Source of the DNA: Planctomycetia bacterium
GTDB lineage: Bacteria; Planctomycetota; UBA8108; UBA1146
NCBI GenBank assembly: GCA_012269595.1
Contig: JAAXJX010000047.1
Span: forward strand, 1-56,967
DNA length: 56,967 nucleotides
Reading direction: 5' to 3'
The translations under genes were made by a program, and so were the position numbers. Below are positions 33,334 through 43,356 of this stretch, one piece after another (position 1 is the stretch's first letter; each line of letters begins with the position of its first letter). The notes beneath the pieces were generated by a model. The model was not told where the DNA came from. It saw nothing but the letters and a program-made list of their open reading frames with translations, and made no database searches.

Positions 33334-35067
33334 ATGCGCCATTTCAGTCAGCAGATCATCCAATCCATTGAACAGTTCCTGGGACAGAGTCTGTCTGACG
33401 TCTCCCTTGATCTTGCAGATCCACCCAATCCCCAACTGGGTGATTTGGCTCTGGCATGCTTTCCGATCAGTAAACTGCTGAAAACGTCTCCCGTGGAAGT
33501 TTCCCGCAAACTGGCCGATGCAGATTGGGATCTGGACTGGATTGAGGAAGTCACCGCTACAGGCCCTTACCTGAATTTTCGAGTGAACAGGGGCCGATTT
33601 GCGGATGAGGTGATGAAACTGATCAATCAGCCTGAGGAAGAATGGGGGACCACCCGATCCGGATCTGGAAAAACGGTGATCGTCGAGTACTCCTCGCCAA
33701 ATATCGCCAAACATCTCGCAGTCCATCACCTGCGCTCGACGATGCTGGGTCAGGCGATGGCCAATATCTTCGACTCCGCGGGTTATGAAGTCATTCGCTG
33801 GAATCATTTGGGCGATTGGGGAACGGGATTCGGCAAATTACTGGCTGCCTGGGATCACTATCGCCAAATCGACGATCTGGACTCGCCGAAACTGTCTGAC
33901 AGGGAAGATCCTGTGACCGACTTGAACAGGCTCTACGTCCAGTTCTCCAATGACGCCAAGGACAATCCTGAGTTGGATGACCTCGCCCGTGACTGGTTCA
34001 AAAAATTGGAATCTGGAAATCAGGTTGCTCGCGACCGCTGGGAAGAGATTCGGGTTGTCTCGATGACCCTTTTCGAGAAGGTCTATTCAAGACTGGGAGT
34101 CTCCTTCGACAAGGTCATCGGTGAATCCCACTACGAAGAGGCGATGAGCGGCGTAATCGATCAACTGCAAAGCTCAGGACTCCTTGAGGAGAGTGACGGG
34201 GCAGAGGTTGTTCAGGTTGATGAAGACATTCCACCAATGCTGATCCGTAAAAAGGACGGCGCAACCCTTTACGGTACCCGTGATCTGGCCAGCGCCATCA
34301 CCCGTCACGAGATGGTCAACTTTGACCGCTGTCTCTACGTGGTTGACGCGGGGCAGAGCCTCCATTTTCGGCAGGTTTTCGGTGTCCTCAAAAAATTGGG
34401 GTATGAATGGGCCGATCGTCTGGAACACGCGGAGTTCGGAGTCATGCGCCTGAACGTGGACGGTGGCTGGAAAAAAGGAAAGACGCGTGGTGGCCAGGTT
34501 GTCCTGCTGCATGAAGTTCTGGACCAGGCAGTTCAACTCGCTGCCGATACGGTTCGTGAGAAAAATCCCCAACTGGACGACGCGGAATTGAATGAAATTG
34601 CGGAAGCAGTAGGAATGGGTGCAGTCATCTTCAGTGACATGAAGGCTGCCCGACGCAAAGACGTCAATTTCGATCTGGACAAGATTCTCAGTTTCGATGG
34701 AGAAACCGGCCCCTACCTTCAGTACACCCATGTCCGATTTGCCAGCATTCTGAGAAAAGCACAGGATCAGGGCCTGACACCGGGAGACGGCAGTGGCCTT
34801 GTTGAAGACGAAGAGATTGCTCTTCTCAAACGAATCCTCAGATATCCGGAAACCATCGACAAGGCGGCGAGATCTGCGGAACCGTCCCAGTTGTCACAGT
34901 ACATGTTGGATTTGGCCAGCGACTTCAACAGTTACTATGCCCGTCACCGGGTCATTTCGGATGATGAAGCACTGAGTGGCCACCGCTTGGCACTGATCGA
35001 AGCCCTGAAAAGAACTCTGGGATCCGGTTTGAGTCGGCTGTGTATCCGACCCCTCGAGAGGATGTAG
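33334..35067 (+). CDS. argS: Arginyl-tRNA synthetase
   Basis: A 577-residue class I synthetase. The Arg-specific N-terminal additional domain (1-110) is followed by the catalytic core: EYSSPNIAKHLAVHHLRST holds the HIGH-like motif as HLAVHH, where most ArgS have HVGH. GDWGTGFGKLLAAW and GATLYGTRDLA follow. The KMSK equivalent is degenerate, as is usual in this family. The C-terminal anticodon-binding domain ends LSRLCIRPLERM. Identity is firm. The gene stops 4 bp before the convergent small gene. Confidence 0.94.
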   Translation: MRHFSQQIIQSIEQFLGQSLSDVSLDLADPPNPQLGDLALACFPISKLLKTSPVEVSRKLADADWDLDWIEEVTATGPYLNFRVNRGRFADEVMKLINQPEEEWGTTRSGSGKTVIVEYSSPNIAKHLAVHHLRSTMLGQAMANIFDSAGYEVIRWNHLGDWGTGFGKLLAAWDHYRQIDDLDSPKLSDREDPVTDLNRLYVQFSNDAKDNPELDDLARDWFKKLESGNQVARDRWEEIRVVSMTLFEKVYSRLGVSFDKVIGESHYEEAMSGVIDQLQSSGLLEESDGAEVVQVDEDIPPMLIRKKDGATLYGTRDLASAITRHEMVNFDRCLYVVDAGQSLHFRQVFGVLKKLGYEWADRLEHAEFGVMRLNVDGGWKKGKTRGGQVVLLHEVLDQAVQLAADTVREKNPQLDDAELNEIAEAVGMGAVIFSDMKAARRKDVNFDLDKILSFDGETGPYLQYTHVRFASILRKAQDQGLTPGDGSGLVEDEEIALLKRILRYPETIDKAARSAEPSQLSQYMLDLASDFNSYYARHRVISDDEALSGHRLALIEALKRTLGSGLSRLCIRPLERM

Positions 35068-35071
35068 GCGG

Positions 35072-35359
35072 CTAGAGCAGATCCAGAAGCTGCATGTTGA
35101 TCCATGCCAGACGCCCGTACATCTGGATGTAGTTGATTCCTTCAGCAGGTTGCCAAATCCAGTCCCAGACACTCTCTCCGAGGGTGGCTTCCCGGGGCTT
35201 TTCAGCCTCAATGGAGTGGATGAATGCGGAATAGCGCTGGAATAACTCCGGATCTACCGGGCGAGTCCCTGCAACGATCAACTGGTCGAGGCAAATTGCC
35301 TGCAACTGGACCGTTTCTCCCATTAGTTGGATCAGTCTCTCCTCAGTCAGCACACTCAT
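35072..35359 (-). CDS. Small hypothetical protein, all-helical
   Basis: A 95-residue protein I do not recognise. It is helical and acidic with a Trp-rich stretch (ESVWDWIWQPAEGINYIQMYGRLAWINMQ). There is no signal or membrane segment. ATG 35359 has AGGAGG upstream; an earlier ATG at 35422 would add 21 unlikely residues. It lies between argS (4 bp, convergent) and glyS (divergent, 166 bp away). Confidence 0.6.
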   Translation of the reverse strand: MSVLTEERLIQLMGETVQLQAICLDQLIVAGTRPVDPELFQRYSAFIHSIEAEKPREATLGESVWDWIWQPAEGINYIQMYGRLAWINMQLLDLL

Positions 35360-35525
35360 GGAAGCCTCCTCAGTTCCTGAGATATAGAGAATCCGCCTTC
35401 CGGAGTCAACGGATCGGGTCATCTTGCGATCTGGTTCGAGAGTTCCTAGGATGCCTCACAGGCACCCGCAGACCTCTGCTGGCCCCAATTCAACACTTCG
35501 CTCAGTCCTTACCCAGGGAGGCCCC

Positions 35526-37154
35526 ATGAGCACCGAAGAAACCAGCGTCATGCAGAAAATCGTCTCTCTGTGCAAAAGGCGGGGATTCATCTTCCAATCC
35601 AGTGAGATCTACGGCGGCATGAACGGTTGCTGGGATTACGGCCCGCTTGGCGTTGAGCTGAAGAGGAACGTCAAGGAAGCCTGGTGGCAGGACATGGTCA
35701 CCCACCATAACGATCTGGGTGTTCTTCCCGGCGCACAAAGCAGTTTCGAAATGACTGGACTCGACTGCTCCATCATCATGCATCCGCAAGTCTGGAAGTG
35801 CTCCGGTCACCACGACCTCTTCCATGACATGATGGTTGACTGCCGAGAAACCAAAAAACGTTACCGTCACGATCAGGTCAGGGGCCGTTGGGCGGAGCAC
35901 CGCGACAAGAAGGTGTTCGTGACCTGCCTTGCCGATCCCGAAGAAGAGGATGAAGCCCTGACTGCAAGGGCCCAAAAAGTCTTCGGTTTGAGGGCCAAAG
36001 ACCGGGATCAAATCTCCTGGGATGGAAATGCGATCAGCCTTGACCAGGTAGACGAGCTCCAAAATGTTTATGGTCCAGATGCCAAAGAAGTTGGCACTCT
36101 GACGGAACCCCGCGAATTCAACCTCATGTTCAAGACTCAAATGGGTGCGTTGAGCAACGAGGACAGCATGGCTTTCCTGCGCCCCGAAACCGCTCAGGGG
36201 ATCTTCGTCAATTTCAAGAATGTCGTCGATTCTTCACGGGTCAAAATTCCGTTCGGGATCGCTCAGGTTGGCAAAAGCTTCCGCAATGAAATTACTCCCC
36301 GGAACTTCACTTTCAGGGTTCGGGAATTTGAGCAGATGGAAGTTGAGTTCTTTTGTCATCCGGATACCTCCCAAGATTGGTACCAGTTCTGGAGAGACCG
36401 TCGAATGGATTGGTACCTGCGTCATGGCCTTTCAGCAGAAAACCTGATTCTGCGGGAGCACCATGCCAACGAACTCAGCCATTACTCCACAGGGACTGCT
36501 GACATTGAATACGCCTTCCCTTTCTTGCCACCCGGTGAATATGGAGAACTTGAAGGGATTGCCCACAGAGGCGACTTCGATTTGAGATCCCATATGGAAG
36601 GAAAGCTCGACCCCAAATCCAGTCCGCTGGAGGTCGAAATGAATGATTCCGGTAAACCTCGCTGGAAGGGTAGCGGTCGAGACCTCAGTTACCGCGATCC
36701 TGTCACCAATGAGAAGTTTGTTCCCCATGTGATCGAACCTTCAGCAGGTGCAGACCGTGCAACCCTTGCATTCCTTTGCGAAGCATACACAGAAGATTCA
36801 GCACCAGACGACAAGGGTGAGATGCAGTCTCGGGTAGTTCTGAAATTCCACCCCAGACTGGCACCGATGAAAGCGGCAGTCCTGCCTTTGGTCAAAAAAG
36901 ACGGGTTGCCAGAAAGAGGCCAGGAGATTTATGGGGAACTCAAGAAGCACTTCCCCGTTTTCTACGATGTCAAAGGTGCTGTCGGCCGCCGTTACCGTCG
37001 GATGGACGAGGCGGGAACTCCCTTCTGCCTGACGGTCGATGGAGACACTCTGACAGATGATACCGTGACGCTTCGTGAACGGGATTCGATGAAACAGACA
37101 CGCCTCAAGGTTGATGAGGCAATTCAGGCAATTCGGGAGGCGATCGATTGTTAG
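35526..37154 (+). CDS. glyS: Glycyl-tRNA synthetase, dimeric alpha2 type
   Basis: A 542-residue class II synthetase of the single-chain type (often named glyQS), not the alpha2-beta2 enzyme of E. coli. QSSEIYGGMNGCWDYGPLGVELK opens the catalytic domain. RPETAQGIFVNF and FRNEITPRNFTFRVREFEQMEVEFF are motifs 1 and 2. The C-terminal anticodon domain carries RVVLKFHPRLAPMKAAVLPL. ATG 35526 follows GGGAGGCCCC; an upstream GTG at 35424 lies in the intergenic region and is rejected. It overlaps the following VWA gene by 7 nt. Confidence 0.95.
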   Translation: MSTEETSVMQKIVSLCKRRGFIFQSSEIYGGMNGCWDYGPLGVELKRNVKEAWWQDMVTHHNDLGVLPGAQSSFEMTGLDCSIIMHPQVWKCSGHHDLFHDMMVDCRETKKRYRHDQVRGRWAEHRDKKVFVTCLADPEEEDEALTARAQKVFGLRAKDRDQISWDGNAISLDQVDELQNVYGPDAKEVGTLTEPREFNLMFKTQMGALSNEDSMAFLRPETAQGIFVNFKNVVDSSRVKIPFGIAQVGKSFRNEITPRNFTFRVREFEQMEVEFFCHPDTSQDWYQFWRDRRMDWYLRHGLSAENLILREHHANELSHYSTGTADIEYAFPFLPPGEYGELEGIAHRGDFDLRSHMEGKLDPKSSPLEVEMNDSGKPRWKGSGRDLSYRDPVTNEKFVPHVIEPSAGADRATLAFLCEAYTEDSAPDDKGEMQSRVVLKFHPRLAPMKAAVLPLVKKDGLPERGQEIYGELKKHFPVFYDVKGAVGRRYRRMDEAGTPFCLTVDGDTLTDDTVTLRERDSMKQTRLKVDEAIQAIREAIDC

Positions 37155-38503
37155 TCCACCTTTTTCTCAGCTTGTGGATGTCGAGCACGCTGGTGGTCAC
37201 GGATCGCACTCTGGATCAGGCTGTCAAAGCCAAAGACATCTCTGCGATTCAAAGCAGAATGGAAGAACTGGCCAAGGAACAAAAGGGTCGGGCCGTCAGG
37301 CCGATCGTCGATGCCGTGGCAGATGTCGAAGCCGCAGCGGAGGGTTCCTGGTACAGCGTTGATCGGTATCGGGTTTTCCTGGCTGGCTCAAGAACTCTCG
37401 CCAAGATTCCAGGCCCGGTTCTCGATAAAGAACTGGGCAAAATCATCTCCAAGCATCCGGAATGGCCCGCCCGTACGCTGGCCCTTTATTCTTCGATGCT
37501 CTCAGCCAGCTCTGACACTCTTGCACTCGCCTTGAAAGCCCTGAATGACAAAACTCCTCAAGTCGTGATCGCAGCCGCAAACCTCCTGGGCAAAAGCCAG
37601 GAGATACTGGCTATCGAACCGCTGATCAGCGGTATGAAACGGTGGGAAGACCAGAAGACCCGGGAACGCGCTGCCAAGGGCGGGCGTGAAGAGCTTGAAA
37701 AGAAAGCAAAAGACAGGGCCTGGCTTGCCTGCCGCGATGCACTGCATCGTTTGACAGGCGTTTCTCTACACAATTCAGGATCGTACAAATCCTGGGTTTC
37801 AACCCATCAGGAAGATCTCGATCCAAAGAATGTGGATCTCGACAAAGTCGAGGAACAGACTACGGGAACGGGGCTCTTCGGCCTTGAAATCACAGGTCGC
37901 AACATAGCTTTTATCATCGACATCTCTGGATCGATGATGGCCACCGATCCTCCCAGCGACGAACAGATGGAACGAATCAGTCGCTCGACCGGTGTCGGCA
38001 AAAGCGTCGATGAGAGAATCGCAGAGTTGATGGAGTCTCGCAGGAGAATCCTCAGAGCGAGAACAGAATTAAAAAGAGCCATCGAAGGGCTTGGGGAAAA
38101 CAAACGATTTACGGTTATCGCCTATTCCAGTGAAGTCACCCCCTGGAGCCCTGTTCTCAAAGACGCAGACAAGAAAAACAGGGGCTCGGCGGTTTCTTTT
38201 ATCGATTCCCTGAAAGCCAGTGGTATCACCGTCACGGACGAAGCCCTGAACATCGCCTTGAGCGATCCCACTCTCGACACCATTTATCTGGTTACCGACG
38301 GAGCTCCGACCCACATAGGCAGCCGTGGGTCAGACATGCCGCCGGATTCTCAAGAATTGATGCGGCGAATCCTTGCCGAAACCCGCGCTGTCAACCATCT
38401 CAGGGGCATTCGAATTTTCACTCTTGGCTTCGTCGACGCTGAAGAGGAATTCCTGAAAAAACTAGCCGGGGAAAATAACGGTCGTTACGTCCGCATTCGT
38501 TAG
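37148..38503 (+). CDS. Secreted helical / VWA protein, relative of the 2389-4098 gene
   Basis: A 451-residue protein. A short hydrophobic start (LVHLFLSLWMSSTLVV) is followed by a helical HEAT-like region (about 20-190). An LTGVSLHNSGSYKSWV module precedes the VWA domain (about 250-451) with the MIDAS motif DISGSMM. A threonine (GITVTDEAL) and a second aspartate (VTDGAPTH) are also present. The VWA ends align well with the first protein (FTVIAYSSEVTPW here, FNIIPFESSFTPW there). The TTG start has GGGAGGC 7 nt upstream and overlaps glyS by 7 nt. Function unknown. Confidence 0.8.
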   Translation: MLVHLFLSLWMSSTLVVTDRTLDQAVKAKDISAIQSRMEELAKEQKGRAVRPIVDAVADVEAAAEGSWYSVDRYRVFLAGSRTLAKIPGPVLDKELGKIISKHPEWPARTLALYSSMLSASSDTLALALKALNDKTPQVVIAAANLLGKSQEILAIEPLISGMKRWEDQKTRERAAKGGREELEKKAKDRAWLACRDALHRLTGVSLHNSGSYKSWVSTHQEDLDPKNVDLDKVEEQTTGTGLFGLEITGRNIAFIIDISGSMMATDPPSDEQMERISRSTGVGKSVDERIAELMESRRRILRARTELKRAIEGLGENKRFTVIAYSSEVTPWSPVLKDADKKNRGSAVSFIDSLKASGITVTDEALNIALSDPTLDTIYLVTDGAPTHIGSRGSDMPPDSQELMRRILAETRAVNHLRGIRIFTLGFVDAEEEFLKKLAGENNGRYVRIR

Positions 38504-38517
38504 GGGAGGCAACCTTT

Positions 38518-39804
38518 TTGAGTGATTCCGTCGTCATCGTCGCCGGTCGACGAACTCCATTTGTCCGTGCCGGTGAAGACTTTCGTGAAGTCCCCGTAGA
38601 CGTCCTTGCTACCGCATGCAGCCGGGACCTTCTGGACGTATCCGGGGTTGATCCATCTGAAGTTTCCGAGTTGATACTCGGCTGTTGCGCTCAACCACCT
38701 GATCGAGCCAACCCGGCCAGGGTTGTCAGCCTTCGATCTGGGCTGCCTCTCAGCAGTCCAGCTCATACAGTTGCCCGTAATTGCGCCAGTGGAATGCAGG
38801 CCATCGTCAGTGGAGAACTCCGTGTCGCTCGTGACAAGGACGCGGTTATCCTTGCGGGTGGAGCAGAATCGATGAGTCGTATCCCGCTGTTGTTCCCGAC
38901 CAGTTTTGGTTTCAAATTGGCTTCCCTTTCCAAAACAAAAACGCTGAGTGAAAAGATCAGTGGCTGGCTCAAGTTCAAATGGTCAGACCTCAAACCTAGA
39001 ATTGGGCTGCTGGAAGGCCTCAGGGATCCATTCAGTGGTGAAATGATGGGGGACACTGCTGAACGCCTCGCAAGGGAGTGGAACATCTCTCGAGAGTCTC
39101 AAGATCAGTTCAGCATTGAAAGCCACAGAAGGGCCATCGCCGCCAGACAGGATCTCCAAAACGAAATTTCCGCTTTCTCAATCCCACCTCATATGGATCA
39201 GTATGTGACAGAGGATATCGGTCCCCGCGAAAAAATGGATCCTGCCAAAATCGGTCGCATGAAACCCTATTTCGATCGCAAGATGGGGACCGTCACCGTC
39301 GCTAATTCCTGCGGAATTACCGATGGAGCAGCAATGGTGCTTCTCATGCGAGAAGAACGAGCCAGGGCTCTCGGTCTTCAACCCCTCGCCAGAATCGTCA
39401 AGAGTGAGTTTGTCGGTTGCGACCCTCTTAGAATGGGACTTGGCCCAGTTCATGCCATGGCAAAAGTTCTGACGAATACTGATCTGACCGTAGCAGACCT
39501 CGAATGCGTCGAACTCAACGAAGCCTTTGCAGCCCAGGTTCTGGCCTGTCAGGAAGCCCTCTCCAGTTCTTCCTACAGCAGAAAAGCTGGATTTACGGCA
39601 ACCCCCGGTGCCATCCCTGAGGAAAAACTCAATCCCGAAGGTGGAGCTATCGCTCTGGGGCACCCTGTCGGTGCTTCAGGGGCCCGGATCGTTCTCTCTC
39701 TGGCCCGTAAACTCCATTCCAAAGGTGGGGGATATGGTATTGCCACCATGTGCATAGGTGGTGGTCAGGGGGGCGCAGTCTTGCTCGAGGGGGTGTCGTC
39801 ATGA
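38518..39804 (+). CDS. Acetyl-CoA acyltransferase (thiolase)
   Basis: A 428-residue degradative thiolase: TTG start, with GGGGAGG upstream. The acylated Cys89 lies in RNCASGMQAI, NEAFAAQVL is intact, GHPVGASGARI carries the catalytic His, and CIGGGQGGA carries the second Cys. It cleaves 3-ketoacyl-CoA to acetyl-CoA and a shortened acyl-CoA. The stop overlaps the next gene as ATGA, forming a thiolase/multifunctional-enzyme pair like FadI-FadJ of the beta-oxidation complex. Confidence 0.93.
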   Translation: MSDSVVIVAGRRTPFVRAGEDFREVPVDVLATACSRDLLDVSGVDPSEVSELILGCCAQPPDRANPARVVSLRSGLPLSSPAHTVARNCASGMQAIVSGELRVARDKDAVILAGGAESMSRIPLLFPTSFGFKLASLSKTKTLSEKISGWLKFKWSDLKPRIGLLEGLRDPFSGEMMGDTAERLAREWNISRESQDQFSIESHRRAIAARQDLQNEISAFSIPPHMDQYVTEDIGPREKMDPAKIGRMKPYFDRKMGTVTVANSCGITDGAAMVLLMREERARALGLQPLARIVKSEFVGCDPLRMGLGPVHAMAKVLTNTDLTVADLECVELNEAFAAQVLACQEALSSSSYSRKAGFTATPGAIPEEKLNPEGGAIALGHPVGASGARIVLSLARKLHSKGGGYGIATMCIGGGQGGAVLLEGVSS

Positions 39805-41978
39805 GTCAGTGGAAGTTGATCCGCTCCTCGGGCTGGGATGGTCCGATTCCCAAGGAAGACCCCAAGGGCCGCTGGCTTCATCTCGTTTTCGATGCAGAAT
39901 CTGCCGGAAATGTCCTCAGCCTTTCAGTCCTTGAAGACCTGCGTTCCACGCTCACCAGAGTAGTTGAACATGATGGAATTCAGGCGGTCATCGTGTCCAG
40001 TGCCAAGGACGGTTACTTCTGTTCTGGTGCTGACCTGGAGATCATCGAATCCGCTGATAACCCCGACGACGTTTATCGACAGTGTCGGGAAGTACAGGAC
40101 ATGTTCGGTTTATTGGGCGGCTTTCATGTTCCGAGCTTCTGCGTGATCGACGGAGTTTGTCTGGGGGGTGGCCTCGAACTGGCCCTGGGTTGCAGTTCCC
40201 GAATCGTGGTCAACTCACCCAAAACAAGACTGGGATTACCAGAGGTCAACCTCGGGATCCTGCCAGGATTTGGTGGAACCGTACGAATGACGCGCCTTGT
40301 AGGATTACGCAAGGCACTCTCATGGATACTTACGGGGGCTCGAATGCCTGCCAAGGCTGCTTTCAAACAAGGTGTTGCAGACGCCATGATTGCGCCTGAA
40401 GGGTTCCGTCAAAGTGCGCTCAAAATAATCGATCAGCAATCCCAGTCTCAGTTGAAGGCATTTACCAAACGCCGCCAACAGTTGAAGTCTGGTTTGCTCA
40501 ACAAAATCGTCGACGGCACACCTTTCGGCAGGAACTATGTATCGAAGGAAGCCCTGAAGGGGATTCGGAAAAAGACCGCGGGAAAACTGCCCGCTCCAGA
40601 AAAAGCCCTGGAAGTCGCCGTTAACGCAGCCGCCGGTAAGCTTTCTGCTTGCCTTGAAAAAGAAGCGTTGGAAATTTCCAAACTGGTAACCGGGTCCATC
40701 TCCAAAAATCTGGTCCATATCTTCAAGAATTCAGAACGTGCCCGTCGGGGCGACGCCTCTGACCCTCAAGGTGCCTGGAATGATTCAGACTCACTGGTTG
40801 TTCTGGGTGCGGGAACGATGGGCTCCGGGGTGGCCAGCGTTGCTCTTCAAAAAGGGGTGGCTGTCCGTTTAAGGGACATCTCCGTTGAGAGCCTCAAAAA
40901 AGGACTCGCCTACATCGGCAAGCAAATCCACCAGCGATTCCGAAAAAAGAGAATGTCCCGAGAACAAAGGGATGAAACCCTTTCTCGATTGACCTATGGA
41001 AAAGAACTTCACGGACTTGCAACAGCCGGTTGTGTTCTTGAAGCGGTAGTAGAACGAATGGACGTGAAACAGTCTGTTCTGGCTGATCTGTCCACCCGCC
41101 TTCCTGACAAAACTATTTTTGCCACGAACACTTCTGCTCTGAGTGTCACACTGATTCAAGAGGGAAGCCCCGTGGCGGATCGTGTGGTGGGCCTGCACTT
41201 TTTCAATCCGGTCCCCCTGATGCCACTGGTCGAAGTCATACCGGGAGAGCAGACTTCACCTGAAACAGTCGGCAAGGCCCTGGCCCTTGCCAGAAAACTC
41301 GGAAAATACCCGGTGATAGCGAAGGACTCTCCTGGTTTCCTGGTCAACAGGGTACTGACTCCCTATCTGCTGGCGGCAAGCCGATTGTTTCTAAAGGGTG
41401 TTTCTGGTGCTCACATCGATGAAGTGGCGCGCAGGCATGGTTTGCCGATGGGGCCCTTCCGCTTGATGGACGAAGTGGGCCTGGATGTGGGTGTTGAAGT
41501 TCAACAAACGCTGCATTCTGCATTCGGCGATCGTTATCAGGCTTCTCATCTCTTGGGTGATATGGTCCAAAAAGGTTGGCTCGGGAAAAAGAGTGGAGTC
41601 GGTTTCTATCGACACCGGGGATCCCAGGCGAGTTGGAACAATGAACTCCAGATTCCATCGAATTCACAAAGCGGGAGCTCTGCCAAACTGAGTGCTGAAC
41701 ACATCGTCCACGCCCTGATTGATCCCATGGTGGACGAGGCTTCCCGTTGTCTCGCCGAAGGAGTGGTATCTGACGCAGGGATGCTGGATCTTGCCATGAT
41801 CATGGGAACCGGGTTCCCTCCACACTTGGGCGGCCTTCTGAAAGATGCGGACCAGCAGGGGCTGAACCATGTTGTGGATCGCCTCGAGAAAGCACATGGG
41901 GCAGGAGACCCACGAACACCCTGTCCCCAATTGATCCAGCGAGCTGAAAGTGGCAGGAGTTTCCATGAAGGAATCTAA
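39801..41978 (+). CDS. fadJ: Multifunctional beta-oxidation enzyme, FadJ/FadB type
   Basis: A 725-residue fusion. Residues 1-190 are enoyl-CoA hydratase, with both catalytic glutamates visible in GGGLELALGC and LGLPEVNLGILPGFGGT. Residues about 335-630 are 3-hydroxyacyl-CoA dehydrogenase (VLGAGTMGSGVASVALQKG, then VVGLHFFNPVPLMPLVEVI with the catalytic His and Glu). A C-terminal helical domain includes GWLGKKSGVGFYRH. ATG 39801 overlaps the thiolase stop as ATGA. FadJ and FadB cannot be told apart with certainty. Together with the thiolase it completes a beta-oxidation cycle. Confidence 0.92.
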   Translation: MSQWKLIRSSGWDGPIPKEDPKGRWLHLVFDAESAGNVLSLSVLEDLRSTLTRVVEHDGIQAVIVSSAKDGYFCSGADLEIIESADNPDDVYRQCREVQDMFGLLGGFHVPSFCVIDGVCLGGGLELALGCSSRIVVNSPKTRLGLPEVNLGILPGFGGTVRMTRLVGLRKALSWILTGARMPAKAAFKQGVADAMIAPEGFRQSALKIIDQQSQSQLKAFTKRRQQLKSGLLNKIVDGTPFGRNYVSKEALKGIRKKTAGKLPAPEKALEVAVNAAAGKLSACLEKEALEISKLVTGSISKNLVHIFKNSERARRGDASDPQGAWNDSDSLVVLGAGTMGSGVASVALQKGVAVRLRDISVESLKKGLAYIGKQIHQRFRKKRMSREQRDETLSRLTYGKELHGLATAGCVLEAVVERMDVKQSVLADLSTRLPDKTIFATNTSALSVTLIQEGSPVADRVVGLHFFNPVPLMPLVEVIPGEQTSPETVGKALALARKLGKYPVIAKDSPGFLVNRVLTPYLLAASRLFLKGVSGAHIDEVARRHGLPMGPFRLMDEVGLDVGVEVQQTLHSAFGDRYQASHLLGDMVQKGWLGKKSGVGFYRHRGSQASWNNELQIPSNSQSGSSAKLSAEHIVHALIDPMVDEASRCLAEGVVSDAGMLDLAMIMGTGFPPHLGGLLKDADQQGLNHVVDRLEKAHGAGDPRTPCPQLIQRAESGRSFHEGI

Positions 41979-43356
41979 TTGCTTCATTTTTTTGGGGATG
42001 ATTTGTGTCTTGTCATTCAACATCGCGGCTCACGCACAAGACTCGTCCAAAACTTCGCCTGGCACTCCCGATCAGGTGATAGCTGACCTGATCTCTGATA
42101 ACGAAACGAAGTCAAGAAACGCCGCACTGCAGATCAGGAACACAGCAGACCTGAACTGGCTTCCCCGATTGGCCCCGCTTCTTGAATCGCCTCAAGGGCG
42201 GTCACGCCAGATTGTCACCATGCTCGTTCTCGGGATTTACCCCGATAAAGCCTTCGATTTCTTTTCAAAAGCCTCCAGCAGTGAAACAGTCTTCGCAAGG
42301 GAAGCCGCAATGTATGGCCTGGCCCGGATTCCCGCGATCACTGTGATTGACCCCCTTTTCAAGGGAACCACCGATACCGATGAGACTGTGCGCAATGCAG
42401 CCCTGCGTGGCTTGCAATTGATTTGTCGCCCCAATGGGGCTCAACTGTTTACAGCCTTGCAAACTCGTGACGAGAGCCCTCTGGCGAGCAGGCATCCGGC
42501 TGAATCCAAGTTGCAAGATCAACTTTCTGGTCTGGATTTTTCGCGTCATTCCCACCAATGGAAAGCGGTTTGGCAAGATCTCGCCTCCAGGAAGACCATC
42601 CTTGCCATACAGTCCCGTTATCTCAAATCCATCGAAGACCAGAGTCTTGCCACTGCACTGGAAAATGTATTCGCATCCAATAACACATGGGCAGCCAAAC
42701 CTGTCCTTCAAACCGATTTGAACTACGCTTTTTCCATGGTCAATCTCGTTGCGGGAAGCTCAAAAGAAATCACCATTGCGGCAACACCGGACGAAATAGA
42801 CCGCACCAGATTTTTGGGTTACGACCTCGAACGCGCTGTTCAAACAAGGCTGGTCATCGACCTTTGGCTTCAGGCGCCACACCTCTACACTCGCACAGTC
42901 CAGATCTCCAATGGCAAACTTCTGGTCGACATTGACCTAGAAGATTCACCAGGGCTATTTGCAGGAATCGGTCTTCTGAACATTTCATATTGGCAGAGTC
43001 GCGTCTCCTCAGGAAAAACCGGAACTATCCTCTTCGACGCAAACACCGGAGCCTGGTTAGCGGAAGAGGTGAAAGACTCAAATGGAAAAATCGTCTGGAA
43101 AGCAGAATCCACTTTTGCGGACAACTCCCCGGAATTTAAACCTGCTGTCATTCTGATTCAGATGCCGGAGGGCCAGGTGGGTGCAAAACGATACGATCTG
43201 AAGTTCAAGGCAGAGTTCGCCAAAACGGCCGGTGTTTATCATCTGGTTCGTGCGACGATGCATGAAAACACTTCCGACGAATCCGGTGATTCACCACCCC
43301 AGTTGAGAGCGTTGGCAGAATTGACCCTTTCGACTGACAACCCGGTGGAGGATTGA
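41965..43356 (+). CDS. Secreted HEAT-like repeat protein with C-terminal beta domain
   Basis: A 463-residue protein with a signal peptide (IFLGMICVLSFNIAAHAQ). About 35-165 holds HEAT-like repeats (SRNAALQIRNTADLNWL, REAAMYGLARIPAITVIDPL). A C-terminal part of about 230-440 is beta-rich and carries no motif I recognise. ATG 41965 has AGGAG upstream and lies inside the last 14 bp of fadJ, so translation is probably coupled. Its stop abuts that of the convergent TPR gene with no base between. Function unknown. Confidence 0.7.
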   Translation: MKESNCFIFLGMICVLSFNIAAHAQDSSKTSPGTPDQVIADLISDNETKSRNAALQIRNTADLNWLPRLAPLLESPQGRSRQIVTMLVLGIYPDKAFDFFSKASSSETVFAREAAMYGLARIPAITVIDPLFKGTTDTDETVRNAALRGLQLICRPNGAQLFTALQTRDESPLASRHPAESKLQDQLSGLDFSRHSHQWKAVWQDLASRKTILAIQSRYLKSIEDQSLATALENVFASNNTWAAKPVLQTDLNYAFSMVNLVAGSSKEITIAATPDEIDRTRFLGYDLERAVQTRLVIDLWLQAPHLYTRTVQISNGKLLVDIDLEDSPGLFAGIGLLNISYWQSRVSSGKTGTILFDANTGAWLAEEVKDSNGKIVWKAESTFADNSPEFKPAVILIQMPEGQVGAKRYDLKFKAEFAKTAGVYHLVRATMHENTSDESGDSPPQLRALAELTLSTDNPVED

